In this document: piece by piece, positions 24,439 through 33,088 of the stretch | How positions within the stretch are numbered: position 1 is the stretch's first letter | Layout: the number at the start of each line of letters is the position of its first letter | NCBI RefSeq assembly: GCF_006715225.1 | Contig: NZ_VFMU01000001.1 | Location: 4,278,001-4,342,000 of the forward strand | Source of the DNA: Arthrobacter sp. SLBN-112 | Lineage (GTDB): Bacteria; Actinomycetota; Actinomycetes; Actinomycetales; Micrococcaceae | Direction of reading: 5' to 3' | DNA: 64,000 nucleotides | Position numbers and translations under genes: made by a program | The notes under the pieces: generated by a model | What the model was told of the DNA's origin: nothing | The model's database searches: none | The model's input: the letters and a program-made list of their open reading frames with translations, nothing else

Positions 24439-24864
24439 CTACATCCCGTGGCGCTCCGAGATGTGTTCCACCAGTTCGCCCACGCGTTGTTCGGAGTAGT
24501 TGCGCGCGATGTCGCCCTGGCTGATGATGCCAACGAGCTTGTGGTCGGAGATCACCGGGAGCCGGCGGATCTGGTGCTTTTCCATCATGTCGATGGCTGC
24601 ATCCACATTGGCGTCGGCGTCCACGCAATACGGCTTGCCGGAGGCGAGGTCGCGGGCCATCATCTGGCCCGGGTCACGGCCGGCGGCGACGCACTTGAGC
24701 ACAATGTCGCGGTCGGTGATCATGCCCTTCAACTTGCCGTCATCGCCACAGATCGGCAGCGATCCGCAATCCAGATCCATCATCATCCGCGCCGCGTCCA
24801 CAAGGGACTCGTTCTCCCTGATACACCGCGCATCAGTAGTCATGAATTCACGTACAGCACTCAC
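24439..24864 (-). CDS. Two-CBS-domain protein
   Basis: A 141-residue cytosolic protein made of a tandem CBS pair (Bateman module), which in this family binds adenosyl nucleotides or similar ligands as an energy or redox sensor. Both repeats are visible: MTTDARCIRENESLVDAARMMMDLDCGSLPI ending GMITDRDIV, then YCVDADANVDAAIDMMEKHQIRRLPVISDHKLVGIISQGDIAR. It resembles mycobacterial hypoxic response protein 1 in size and pattern. The start is a GTG at 24864 with an AAGGAGG ribosome binding site. Its partner is unknown. Confidence 0.86.
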   Translation of the reverse strand: MSAVREFMTTDARCIRENESLVDAARMMMDLDCGSLPICGDDGKLKGMITDRDIVLKCVAAGRDPGQMMARDLASGKPYCVDADANVDAAIDMMEKHQIRRLPVISDHKLVGIISQGDIARNYSEQRVGELVEHISERHGM

Positions 24865-25255
24865 TGAACCCTCCTTTATCGATGGAAATATCGACGCGGG
24901 CGTCGGGGCTCGTACGCCGATGCTGCCAGACTACGCCCGGCCCAAGCCCATGTCGACGACGGCGGTTTCTCCCCATGATCCGGGCTGTGACACGACTCTC
25001 CGTCGTGACGCAGGGTCTTCAACTCCGGTCAAAAAATTGCCCCGGCGGGCAAGCCGACAGCACTCAGTCCAAGTGGCGGTTGACAACTGGGAATCAAAGT
25101 TGTACGCCTTAATCGTCCATGCGCGGGGCAGAACGTTGTGAACATGGCGAGGAGGCCTGTGATGGAGGCTCCGGCGTCGTGAGCGGTATATCAGTAGACG
25201 ATCGTTACGCTTCCGAGGGGACGCATCACGCGCTTAAGGAGGCACGAAGCAGCCG
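24865..25255. other. Gene-free stretch before the STAND ATPase gene
   Basis: About 390 bases without a supportable gene. It holds the divergent promoters of the CBS-domain gene and the DUF4062-STAND gene, and the ribosome binding site AAGGAGG at 25236-25242. I see no terminator, att-like repeat or tRNA. Confidence 0.4.
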
Positions 25256-28234
25256 ATGGCTAGCTCGACCTTAGGGCCCGATGAGCATCCTACGATCCGC
25301 ACCCCCGACCAGCGGGTGCGCGTCTTCATCAGTTCGACACTGGAGGAGCTGGCACCCGAGCGGAAGGCGGCACGGGAAGCGATCGCTGACTTGCATCTGA
25401 CGCCCGTGTTCTTTGAAGCGGGGGCGCGTCCTTACCCGCCGCGCGAGCTGTACCGGGCCTACCTGGCGCAAAGCGATGTCTTCGTTGGACTCTACTGGCA
25501 GCGCTATGGCTGGGTGGCACCCTCCATGGAGATCTCCGGCCTCGAAGATGAGTACCGGCTCTCGGGCGGAAAGCACCGCCTGATCTACATCAAGAGCCCC
25601 GCCCCGGATCGTGATCCCGGCCTGGACGCGCTGCTCGATCGCATCCGTGCCGAGGATGTCGCGTCTTACAAGGAGTTCAACACCCCCGGCGAACTGCGTG
25701 AGTTGCTGGCCAACGACCTGGCGGTGCTGCTGACCGAACGGTTCACCCAGGCCCAAGGGACGCCACACCCCAAGACGTCTCCGCCGGTACCGGTCCCCCG
25801 CGGACCGCTTGTCGACCGCGAGCAGGAGCGCTCGAGGATCAAGGAGTTGCTGCTCCGCGAGGACGTGGGTCTGCTGACGGTCACGGGGCCGGGCGGCGTC
25901 GGCAAGACCCGGGTAGCAGAACACGTCGCGGGCGATGTCGGCGCGGAGTTCAGCGACGGAGTCGCGTTCGTGCCATTGAGCGGGCTTAGAGATGCCCATC
26001 TGGTCATGCCGACGATAGCCCAGGCCTTCCACCTGTCCCCGGAACCGGGCCAATCTGCGGTCGAAAGCCTCGTGCAATACCTACAGCACCTGCGCCTGCT
26101 GCTGGTGATCGACAACTTCGAGCATGTGCTGGCCGCCGCCAGGGAAGTCGCCCAAGTCCTGGCGGTGTCACCCGGTCTGACCATTCTCGCGACGAGCCGC
26201 GAACCGCTGCGCGTGCGTGGCGAGCACGTGGAGCCCATGCTTCCGCTCGCGCTGCCCGACCCGACCCATTTACCCGATCTCCGCTGGCTTGGCCAGGTCC
26301 CTGCGGTGGCGCTGTTTGTGGAGCGTGCCCGCGAGGCCAGGCCCGCTTTCGCGCTCACGGCTCAGAACGCCGATGCGGTGGACGAAATCTGTCACCGGCT
26401 GGACGGTCTCCCACTGGCCCTTGAGCTGACGGCGGCTGTGCTGTCAGTACTCACCCCGGATGCGCTGCTGACGCGCCTGGAGCAACACCTTCCGCTGCCT
26501 GCCCGAGGGGCGCGGGACCTGCCCGAGCGCCACCAGACCATGCGCAACACGATCGCTTGGAGCTACGACCTGCTGGGCTCGGCCGAGCAGAGGTTCTTCC
26601 GGCGGCTGGCTGTCTTTGCCGGCGGTTTCACCTTGGATGCAGCACAGATTGTCTGTGCCGACGCCGACATGGGCCCTGCCGGGCCGGCCGACGATACCGC
26701 CGTGCTGGAGCGGCTGGCCCTCCTACTGGACAAGAGCCTCGTGCAGGTGCAGCCGGAGGCGAGTGCAGAACCACGTTTCACCATGCTGGAAACCATTCGT
26801 GAATACGCCGAGGAGCAACTGGCTGCCAGCGGGGAGGAAGCCGATCTGCGGCGGCGACACTTGGCGTACTTCCTCGCGAAGGCGGACGCGGTTCCTTTGA
26901 CGCACCCACCGGACCAGTGGAAGGGGATGCACATCGAACAGGAGCGCCACAACCTTCGACAGGCCCTCGACTGGGCCCTCGAGGACGAAGACCCGGACAG
27001 CGCGCTGGGGTTGTGCGGCTGTCTCGGATGGTACTGGTTCCTAGGGAACCAGGACGAGGGGCGCCGGCGGCTGCGCCAAGTTCTGGATGTCGCTCCGACC
27101 TCCCGTATCCGGCATCGGGCCCGGGCGCTGATCGCGTACGGCCTGGTCTTGGCATGGCATCAGGGCGATGAGTCGGCGCGGGCGGCCAGGGAGGCACTGT
27201 CGATCTTTGAGGAGATCCGGGACTCCCCTGGAGCCGCGGCAGCGAAGCTGCTCATCGTGCTCGACCCGAACGAGCAGGATGAGCGGTCACAGGAGCGGTT
27301 GCTCGTCGAGGCAGAGTCCGCTTTCCGTGCTGTGGACGACCGAGTGGGCGAAGCCACCGTCTGGCAGTTGCGGACGGAACTGGGGCTCCACATCGGCAAC
27401 CTGGAGCTGGCCTCCAGCGCAGGCACCATGGCCCTCAATCGGTTCCGCGAGCTCGGAGACATTTGGGGAGTGGCGGGCATGCTCGGAGACTTAGCGGAGA
27501 CGGCGCGGCGCCGCGGCGACTATCGCGCGGCCCTCGAAATGTGCGAGGAATCGCTGGCCCTCGCCAGGACGCACGGCATCCGGTACGTCGAGCAGGAGGA
27601 GCTGCTGCGATTGGGGGACCTCTTCACGCTCCTCGGCGAGTTCGACCGGGCCGCGAAGCTCCATGGGGAGAGCCTGGATCTGGCGAACCGGATCGGCGAT
27701 CGGGTGGGCGCCGCACACGTCTACGAGGGGATGGGCCTCCTCGCACGGCGACGGGGCGATCCTGCGCTGGCGGCGCGATACCACCGACAGGCCTTAACGG
27801 TCTACCGCGAGCTGGGGCATCGCACCGGCATCCGTGTACGGGCCCTCCCCGGCCCTGTCCAGGCGCTGTCGCTGTCGAACCTGGGCTACTGCTACGAGAT
27901 GCTCGGCGACCTGGCCGAAGCCGAACGCTGTCATCGCGAGGCGCTGGCGCTGGCCCGGGAACACGGGGAGGCCCTGAGTGTTGTGCTGTGTATCGACGGC
28001 TTGGCTTCGGTCGCCGCCGCAAGCGGCCAGGCGGAGCGGGCAGCACGGCTGCTCGGCTCAGCAGCCGCCATCAGGTCTCGAAGCGGTACGCCGCTCGTTC
28101 AACCCGAACGCGCCGACGTCGAAAGGGTCACCGCGGCGGCACGTCGCTCTCTTGGCGGCAGAGCCTTCGACCGCGCCTACCGACAGGGGCAAACTCTCGA
28201 TCTGGAGAGCACGATGAAAGAGGCCGAGCTTTGA
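25256..28234 (+). CDS. DUF4062-STAND NTPase-TPR protein
   Basis: A 992-residue multidomain protein. Residues about 20-165 form a DUF4062 domain ([45 protein letters not shown]). Next is a STAND/NB-ARC-type ATPase: [15 protein letters not shown], Walker [10 protein letters not shown] (about 210-217), Walker [12 protein letters not shown] (about 281-289), [14 protein letters not shown], and the [11 protein letters not shown] winged-helix link. The C-terminal third is a TPR array (repeated [22 protein letters not shown] units). No C-terminal HTH is seen, so it is not a normal AfsR/MalT regulator. Such proteins act as signal-triggered oligomerising switches; several STAND proteins are anti-phage. 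Codon use looks less biased than in neighbours, suggesting transfer. Confidence 0.85.
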   Translation: MASSTLGPDEHPTIRTPDQRVRVFISSTLEELAPERKAAREAIADLHLTPVFFEAGARPYPPRELYRAYLAQSDVFVGLYWQRYGWVAPSMEISGLEDEYRLSGGKHRLIYIKSPAPDRDPGLDALLDRIRAEDVASYKEFNTPGELRELLANDLAVLLTERFTQAQGTPHPKTSPPVPVPRGPLVDREQERSRIKELLLREDVGLLTVTGPGGVGKTRVAEHVAGDVGAEFSDGVAFVPLSGLRDAHLVMPTIAQAFHLSPEPGQSAVESLVQYLQHLRLLLVIDNFEHVLAAAREVAQVLAVSPGLTILATSREPLRVRGEHVEPMLPLALPDPTHLPDLRWLGQVPAVALFVERAREARPAFALTAQNADAVDEICHRLDGLPLALELTAAVLSVLTPDALLTRLEQHLPLPARGARDLPERHQTMRNTIAWSYDLLGSAEQRFFRRLAVFAGGFTLDAAQIVCADADMGPAGPADDTAVLERLALLLDKSLVQVQPEASAEPRFTMLETIREYAEEQLAASGEEADLRRRHLAYFLAKADAVPLTHPPDQWKGMHIEQERHNLRQALDWALEDEDPDSALGLCGCLGWYWFLGNQDEGRRRLRQVLDVAPTSRIRHRARALIAYGLVLAWHQGDESARAAREALSIFEEIRDSPGAAAAKLLIVLDPNEQDERSQERLLVEAESAFRAVDDRVGEATVWQLRTELGLHIGNLELASSAGTMALNRFRELGDIWGVAGMLGDLAETARRRGDYRAALEMCEESLALARTHGIRYVEQEELLRLGDLFTLLGEFDRAAKLHGESLDLANRIGDRVGAAHVYEGMGLLARRRGDPALAARYHRQALTVYRELGHRTGIRVRALPGPVQALSLSNLGYCYEMLGDLAEAERCHREALALAREHGEALSVVLCIDGLASVAAASGQAERAARLLGSAAAIRSRSGTPLVQPERADVERVTAAARRSLGGRAFDRAYRQGQTLDLESTMKEAEL

Positions 28235-28302
28235 GTGCTGAAGCTGCTCCGGTCGCGTAAGGACTGGCCGGGGCTGGCTTTGAGCAGGTATTGCTAAGTG
28301 GT

Positions 28303-28869
28303 CTAGCTGACCGTGAGCTGCGTGTACATCCCTGCGGCATAGTGCCCGGGAAGGTTGCAGACGAGTTCATAGCGGCCTGGGGGAAGGGTTACCGTCACCC
28401 ACCCGGCAGAGCCGGGGAGGATTCCCAGGCCTTCACCTTCGGTGCAGGTGGCGGCGGCTTCACCAAGGCTGCCCGCTTCATCGATCTTCCCGTCACCGCC
28501 GGTGACGCGTGTGCCGGCGAGCTGTGTGCCCGTTATCGGAAGGATGACCATTTCATGGGCCAGACGTCCGGCGTTGGTGACCAGGAAAGAAACCTCACCG
28601 TGCTCAACGGTGGCCCGGTCTGCGGTAAGGCGCATACCTCCCATCCTCCGGGAGCCACTCATCATCGGGCCACCCATGTCGGTAGCGGTGACATCGATAA
28701 GGCTGCCCGGCAGGGCCGGGGTCGTGCATCGGGCGGCAACCGGAAACCCGAAGCCCCGAAGAGTCATGCCGCCGCCCACGAGTGCCACGACGACCAAAGA
28801 GACGCCCGTAAGGGCGATGGTCGCGATGATTCCGAGGAGGATCTGGGCCCTGCGGGAAAGCTTGTTCAC
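28303..28869 (-). CDS. Sulfocyanin-like cupredoxin, membrane-anchored
   Basis: A 188-residue blue-copper protein anchored by an N-terminal helix (ILLGIIATIALTGVSLVVVALVGG). The C-terminal cupredoxin domain shows type-1 copper ligands in order: His in GRLAHEMVILP, Cys in ELVCNLPGHY, His of GHY and Met of AAGMYTQL. A long loop between (about GTRVTGGDGKIDEAG) is typical of sulfocyanin-type proteins. It probably carries electrons outside the membrane or handles copper. Its ATG overlaps the stop of the SHOCT gene by 4 nt (ATGA), so the two are translated together. It faces the STAND gene convergently. Confidence 0.83.
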   Translation of the reverse strand: MNKLSRRAQILLGIIATIALTGVSLVVVALVGGGMTLRGFGFPVAARCTTPALPGSLIDVTATDMGGPMMSGSRRMGGMRLTADRATVEHGEVSFLVTNAGRLAHEMVILPITGTQLAGTRVTGGDGKIDEAGSLGEAAATCTEGEGLGILPGSAGWVTVTLPPGRYELVCNLPGHYAAGMYTQLTVS

Positions 28870-29123
28870 GGTCGGTGCCGTAGTGCGGTGCGGCGCGCGT
28901 TGAACTCCGTTTCGTCAATCTCGCCCCGGGCAAAGCGCTCATTGAGGATACGCTCGGAATCATCGTGCGGCGGCCCGGAGAAACCTCTTCCCCCCGGGTG
29001 ACTGCCGCGCAGCAGGAAGACCACCAAGGTGATTAAGCCTCCCCAGAACAGCAACATCATCAACCCCATTGCGATCCAGCCGGCGATCCCCCAGCTTCCA
29101 TCCCATCCGTACATCATGACCAA
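28866..29123 (-). CDS. SHOCT-domain small membrane protein
   Basis: 85 residues: a Met/Trp/Gly-rich N-terminus with one membrane helix (IAMGLMMLLFWGGLITLVVFLL), then a SHOCT motif (RILNERFARGEIDETEFNARRTAL), a short oligomerisation module common at protein ends. The Met-rich start (MVMMYGWDGSW) and coupling to a cupredoxin suggest a copper-linked membrane role; that is inference. Ribosome binding site AAGGGA. Confidence 0.8.
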   Translation of the reverse strand: MVMMYGWDGSWGIAGWIAMGLMMLLFWGGLITLVVFLLRGSHPGGRGFSGPPHDDSERILNERFARGEIDETEFNARRTALRHRP

Positions 29124-29534
29124 ATTCCCTTCAGCCCGGATTCCCTGTCTGCGTCCAGTATCCTTTGTGTCCGGTCTCTCCCACAGGGCATTTGGTCACA
29201 TGCAGATCGCTCTCTTTTCAGCTTGCTGGCCACCTCAAGACTGTCGACGGCGGTCTCTTTCGGTACCGCACGGTCCTTTCCGGCGCCGCACCCCCGTGGT
29301 GCTGACACCGAGAAAAAGGCCGCGTGGGCTTTCCTGGGCAGAGATTACTGCTCAGCCAAGACCGCACCCGAAGCCCCTCCCGACCCGGACCCACGCCCTG
29401 AGCTCTACAGCACCGGCCTCAACGCCGACGAAGGCCTCTGGACCCGCAAAGGTTGGACACGACGCACACGACGGGCCCGAGATTTACACACGTCTTGTCC
29501 TATACCCCCATTGCGGGCCCTGCCTGGAGACACG
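29124..29534. other. Gene-free stretch between the SHOCT gene and tRNA-Tyr
   Basis: About 410 bases. The open frames that cross it run into the tRNA or lack ribosome binding sites. I see no convincing gene, repeat or RNA here apart from promoter sequence for the SHOCT-cupredoxin pair. Confidence 0.4.
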
Positions 29535-29570
29535 AAAAAGCCTCCGGAACCTGGTGGTTCCGGAGGCTTT
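29535..29570 (-). terminator. Terminator of tRNA-Tyr
   Basis: A perfect stem (AAAGCCTCCGGAACC and complement) with a short loop, followed on the minus strand by TTTTTCG, just past the tRNA 3' end. Confidence 0.8.
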
Positions 29571-29577
29571 CCTTGGG

Positions 29578-29659
29578 TGGCAGATGAGGGATTCGAACCC
29601 CCGTAGGCGTTGCCAGCTGATTTACAGTCAGCCCCCTTTGGCCGCTCGGGTAATCTGCC
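29578..29659 (-). tRNA. tRNA-Tyr (GTA anticodon)
   Basis: An 82-nt class II tRNA: acceptor stem GGCAGAT/ATCTGCC, D arm with ACCCGAGCGGCCAAAGGG, anticodon loop CTGTAAA giving GTA, a long variable arm, and T arm GGTTCGAATCC. CCA is not encoded. Confidence 0.95.
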
Positions 29660-29826
29660 GAACTTCAAAAGAAGTACCCGCTGATGCAGTGTTCGAAAGG
29701 GTCCGTTTCCGGTCCGTTCCGCTTCAGTAACCGCGGGCAAGACAACTTTACAGAACTTCCGCCGAAGAATCGAATCGGGCCACGGGCTGCCGCAAAAGAC
29801 GCGGAACGGCGCGGAAAAACGGCGGT

Positions 29827-30081
29827 TTACGCCTCGCCCAGGATGCGTCCGGCCAGCTTGGCCTCGAAGCTCAGGGCCTGCTCCTCGGTGATCTGGTTAA
29901 GTTGCACCGCCCGCTGCAGGTCAGCCCGCACTCCGTCCATGCGGGAGGAAGCGTCCGCCACCGGGCTGAAGACGATGGAAGCAGCCACTGCTGCTGCCGC
30001 CACCGAGGTTGCCGCCGTGGCCACCGCCCCGGCGGCTGCCGTGGTGGTCCGGGTAACGTAACGGGCGGCTTTGCGGTGCAT
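29827..30081 (-). CDS. Small exported or membrane protein of unknown function
   Basis: 84 residues starting at ATG 30081, chosen for its GAAGGGA ribosome binding site. A basic start (HRKAARYVTR) is followed by an Ala/Val/Thr-rich hydrophobic segment (about 14-45) and a short polar helix pair (MDGVRADLQRAVQLNQITEEQ). The C-terminal part resembles a two-helix bundle like a SHOCT-type end. No family recognised. It is divergent from the YajQ gene. Confidence 0.6.
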   Translation of the reverse strand: MHRKAARYVTRTTTAAAGAVATAATSVAAAAVAASIVFSPVADASSRMDGVRADLQRAVQLNQITEEQALSFEAKLAGRILGEA

Positions 30082-30267
30082 GGTGTTCCCTTCAGACTGC
30101 GGTACAACTGGTCCAACTCTCGCCGGTGCTCCTTCGTTCCGCCGATGCGTCCGCTGAGAGGGAACTGTGAATGCGCGGCCCCCACCGGCCGGGGCATCCG
30201 TATTAGGCTGGATGGCAGTGATCCACGCCCTGTCCCCGCACAGGGCTCCCATCAACAAAGGAGAGTC

Positions 30268-30759
30268 ATGGCAGGCGAGTCAACGTTCGACGTCGTAAGC
30301 AAAGTGGACAAGCAGGAAGTGGCCAACGCCCTCAACCAGGCCCAGAAGGAACTCGCCCAGCGCTACGACTTCAAGGGCGTCGGCGCCGAGGTGGACTTCA
30401 GCGGCGAGAAGATCCTCATGAAGGCCAACTCCGAGGAGCGCGTCCTGGCGGTCCTGGACGTGCTGCAGTCCAAGCTGATCCGCCGCGGCATCTCGCTGAA
30501 GTCCCTGGACGCCGGCGAGCCCTACGCCTCGGGCAAGGAGTTCCGCCTGGAGGCATCGATTAAGGAAGGCATCGCCCAGGACCTGGCGAAGAAGATCAAC
30601 AAGCTCATCCGCGACGAGGGCCCCAAGTCCGTGAAGTCCCAAATCCAGGGTGATGAACTGCGGGTTTCCTCCAAGTCCCGTGATGACCTTCAGGCTGTGA
30701 TGGCGCTGCTGAAGGACTTCGACGAGGCCGACCTGCAGTTCGTGAACTTCCGCAGCTAG
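30268..30759 (+). CDS. YajQ-family nucleotide-binding protein
   Basis: A 163-residue protein of the YajQ (DUF520) family; members bind nucleotides or tRNA, and a Xanthomonas homologue binds cyclic di-GMP. The sequence is close to the family consensus: ESTFDVVSKVDKQEVANALNQ, RYDFKG, SLKSLDAGEPYASGKEFR, GIAQDLAKKINKLIRDEGPKSV and DFDEADLQFVNFR. ATG 30268 has a GGAGAG ribosome binding site; the frame extends upstream without a start signal. It is a single-gene unit ending in a terminator. Confidence 0.93.
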   Translation: MAGESTFDVVSKVDKQEVANALNQAQKELAQRYDFKGVGAEVDFSGEKILMKANSEERVLAVLDVLQSKLIRRGISLKSLDAGEPYASGKEFRLEASIKEGIAQDLAKKINKLIRDEGPKSVKSQIQGDELRVSSKSRDDLQAVMALLKDFDEADLQFVNFRS

Positions 30760-30805
30760 CCTTCCACCGCCGCTATTGCCGGCGGAAAATGCGAACCCGC
30801 CTCAG

Positions 30806-30843
30806 GGCCGGCGCACCCGACACCGGGCGCGCCGGCCTTTTGC
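30806..30843 (+). terminator. Terminator of yajQ
   Basis: GGCCGGCGC and GCGCCGGCC arms around a 14-base loop, followed by TTTTGCG. Confidence 0.75.
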
Positions 30844-30949
30844 GTCTCACAGCTTCTGCACGTCCACCATCGGGAGCCTGCTGAAGTAACCTCGACACAA
30901 TTACCGCACGTTTAGTTTGCGTAATAGCCCGCGCCGGGTAACCTCTTCC

Positions 30950-30963
30950 TTAGGTCCGCCTAA
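30950..30963 (+). promoter_or_regulatory. DtxR/IdeR-like iron box in front of efeU
   Basis: TTAGG-TCCG-CCTAA is an inverted repeat that matches the half-sites of the actinobacterial iron box (TTAGGTTAGGCT-type). It lies about 30 nt before the efeU ATG, inside the likely promoter, so iron-bound DtxR/IdeR would repress the efe operon. Confidence 0.65.
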
Positions 30964-30992
30964 GTAAGGACCGCCTGAGCGAAAGAACATCC

Positions 30993-31853
30993 ATGACTGC
31001 CAACCTCCTGATCGGCCTGCGCGAAGGACTCGAAGCCACCCTGGTGGTAGTCCTCCTCATGGCCTACCTGGCCAAGACGGACCGCCGCCACCTCCTCCCC
31101 CGGCTGTGGGCAGGCGTTGCGGCGGCCGTGGTGGTCTCCGTTGGTTTTGGTGCCCTCCTGACCTTCGGCCCCAAGGGGCTTACGTTTGAGGCGCAGGAGG
31201 CGATCGGCGGCGGTCTGTCCATCGTCGCTGTCGGCCTGGTGACGTGGATGGTCTTCTGGATGGCACGCACCGCCCGGACGCTGGGAAGCGACCTGAAATC
31301 ACGTGTTGACCGGTCAGCGGGCGGAGCGGGCTGGGGCCTGGCCGTGGTGGCCGCCATTGCCGTGGGACGTGAAGGACTGGAAACAGCGCTCTTCCTCTGG
31401 GCCGCGGCCAAGGCCACCGGCGAATCCACCCAGCCGCTGATCGGCGCCCTGCTGGGCCTGGCAGTTGCCGCCGGCCTGGGCTACCTGCTGCACCGGGGCG
31501 TCCTCAAGGTCAACCTCTCCCGCTTCTTCACCTGGACGGGCGCGGCCCTGATCGTCATCGCCGGCGGCGTCCTGTCCTACGGCATCCACGACCTCCAGGA
31601 GGCCCGTCTCCTTCCGGGGCTGCACTCCCTGGCGTTCGATATCAGCGGCGCGGTCCCGCCGTCGTCCTGGTGCGGCACCCTGCTCAAGGGCACCCTGAAT
31701 TTCTCCCCGGCCACCACCTGGCTGGAAGCTGCCGCGTGGCTCCTGTACGTGGCGCCCGTGCTGTTCCTCTACCTGCGCACCAACCGCAAAGCCCCAGCCG
31801 GCCCCGCCGCTCCCGGCGCCAAAGCTGCCGTCAAGGCCGCAGCGGCCGTCTGA
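30993..31853 (+). CDS. efeU: EfeU/FTR1-family iron permease
   Basis: The membrane iron channel of the EfeUOB system. The 286 residues have about seven helices and the two diagnostic REGLE iron-binding motifs, [13 protein letters not shown] at residues 9-21 and [12 protein letters not shown] in helix 4. The order of genes (permease, EfeO, DyP peroxidase) is the complete operon. The C-terminal tail is Ala/Pro/Lys-rich and cytosolic. It is followed after 38 nt by efeO. An iron-box-like palindrome lies just upstream. Confidence 0.93.
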   Translation: MTANLLIGLREGLEATLVVVLLMAYLAKTDRRHLLPRLWAGVAAAVVVSVGFGALLTFGPKGLTFEAQEAIGGGLSIVAVGLVTWMVFWMARTARTLGSDLKSRVDRSAGGAGWGLAVVAAIAVGREGLETALFLWAAAKATGESTQPLIGALLGLAVAAGLGYLLHRGVLKVNLSRFFTWTGAALIVIAGGVLSYGIHDLQEARLLPGLHSLAFDISGAVPPSSWCGTLLKGTLNFSPATTWLEAAAWLLYVAPVLFLYLRTNRKAPAGPAAPGAKAAVKAAAAV

Positions 31854-31891
31854 CCCCCTCATCCCCGCCCCCGCACTCAAAGGACTTCCCC

Positions 31892-33088
31892 ATGCCCGGC
31901 TTTTCCCTGCCCCAAAAACCCCGCCACGCTTGGCGAAACAGGCCCGCAGGCCTCGCTGCCGCAGTCGTGGCCGTCCCGCTGCTCCTAACCGGCTGCACGG
32001 ACAACACCAAGGCGGCAGATACCTCGGGCGGCGCCATCGAGGTTGTCAGCTCCAACACCGAGTGCAAGGTGTCCACCGGCCGCGTGCCCAGCGGCAACCT
32101 CAACTTCTCGGTAAAGAATGAAGGCACCGAAGTCACGGAGTTCTACCTCCTGGCGTCTGACGGCCTGCGCATCCTGGGCGAGGTGGAGAACATCGGCCCG
32201 GGCCTGACCCGCAACCTGGTGGTCACCGCCCCGGCCGGCACCTACACCACGGCGTGCAAGCCCGGCATGGAGGGCGACGGCATCAGGGGCGCCCTGGAGG
32301 TCACCCAGTCCGGAAACCAGCCCACGGCAGATGCGGACTTCCAGCACCTCCTGGACACTGCCACGGCCCAGTACTCGTCCTATGTGAAGGACCAAAGCGA
32401 GCAGCTGCTCAGCGGCACGGAACAGTTTGCCGCGGCTTTCGCAGCAGGCAACACTGCGCAGGCCCGTGACCTGTATGCCGCGACGCGCCAGCACTGGGAA
32501 CGGATTGAACCCGTGGCAGAGTCCTTCGGGGACCTCGACCCCCAGCTCGACGCCCGCGAGGCCGACCTTGAACCGGGCCAGGAGTGGACCGGCTGGCACC
32601 GCGCCGAAAAGGACCTCTTCCCGCCGGCGGAGTACACCGCAATGACTGCGGCCGAACGGTCCGCCATCGCCGACCGCATGGTGGCCGACACCAAGGACCT
32701 GGTGGAACGCACCAAGACCCTGGAGTTCACCGCGGACGCGCTGGGCAACGGCGCCAAGGAACTGCTGGACGAGGTGGCCACCGGAAAGGTGACCGGGGAA
32801 GAGGAAATCTGGTCGCACACCGACCTCTGGGACTTCCAGGCGAACGTGGACGGCGCCCGCATCGCCTTTGAGAACCTCAAGCCCGCCCTCCAGCAGAAGG
32901 ACGCTGCCCTGGCCGCCTCCCTGGACGAGAAGTTCGCCGCCCTGCAGGCCGAACTTGCCACCCACGCCGAGGGCTCCGGTTTCGCCTCCTACGACAAGCT
33001 GGCCCCCGAACAGGTCCAGCGGCTCGCGTCACTGGTGGACGCGCTCGGGGAACCGCTGTCCCGGCTGACGGCGGCCGTGGTCCTGTGA
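31892..33088 (+). CDS. efeO: EfeO iron-uptake lipoprotein (cupredoxin plus M75 domain)
   Basis: An extracytoplasmic iron-binding partner of EfeU. The 398-residue product starts at ATG 31892 and has a signal ending in lipobox LLLTGC, so it is a lipoprotein. A cupredoxin-like N-terminal domain follows (VPSGNLNFSVKNEGTEVTEFYLL, GTYTTACKPGMEGDGIRG). The large helical imelysin/M75-type domain has the HxxE motif in TGWHRAEKDLFP. Its TGA overlaps the GTG of efeB. The open frame reaches back into efeU without a start signal there. Confidence 0.92.
   Translation: MPGFSLPQKPRHAWRNRPAGLAAAVVAVPLLLTGCTDNTKAADTSGGAIEVVSSNTECKVSTGRVPSGNLNFSVKNEGTEVTEFYLLASDGLRILGEVENIGPGLTRNLVVTAPAGTYTTACKPGMEGDGIRGALEVTQSGNQPTADADFQHLLDTATAQYSSYVKDQSEQLLSGTEQFAAAFAAGNTAQARDLYAATRQHWERIEPVAESFGDLDPQLDAREADLEPGQEWTGWHRAEKDLFPPAEYTAMTAAERSAIADRMVADTKDLVERTKTLEFTADALGNGAKELLDEVATGKVTGEEEIWSHTDLWDFQANVDGARIAFENLKPALQQKDAALAASLDEKFAALQAELATHAEGSGFASYDKLAPEQVQRLASLVDALGEPLSRLTAAVVL

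Noticed and set aside
25256..28234. Calling the STAND protein an AfsR/MalT-type transcription factor
   Set aside because: The ATPase core is similar, but the N-terminus is DUF4062 and no helix-turn-helix is visible at either end.
29223..29606. A 127-codon plus-strand frame between SHOCT gene and tRNA-Tyr
   Set aside because: It reads through the tRNA terminator and into the tRNA gene antisense, with no ribosome binding site.
29902..30267. N-terminal extension of the YajQ frame
   Set aside because: It overlaps the small minus-strand gene and its promoter; ATG 30268 has the ribosome binding site and family start.
31670..31891. N-terminal extension of the EfeO frame
   Set aside because: It overlaps efeU; the signal peptide and lipobox begin after ATG 31892.
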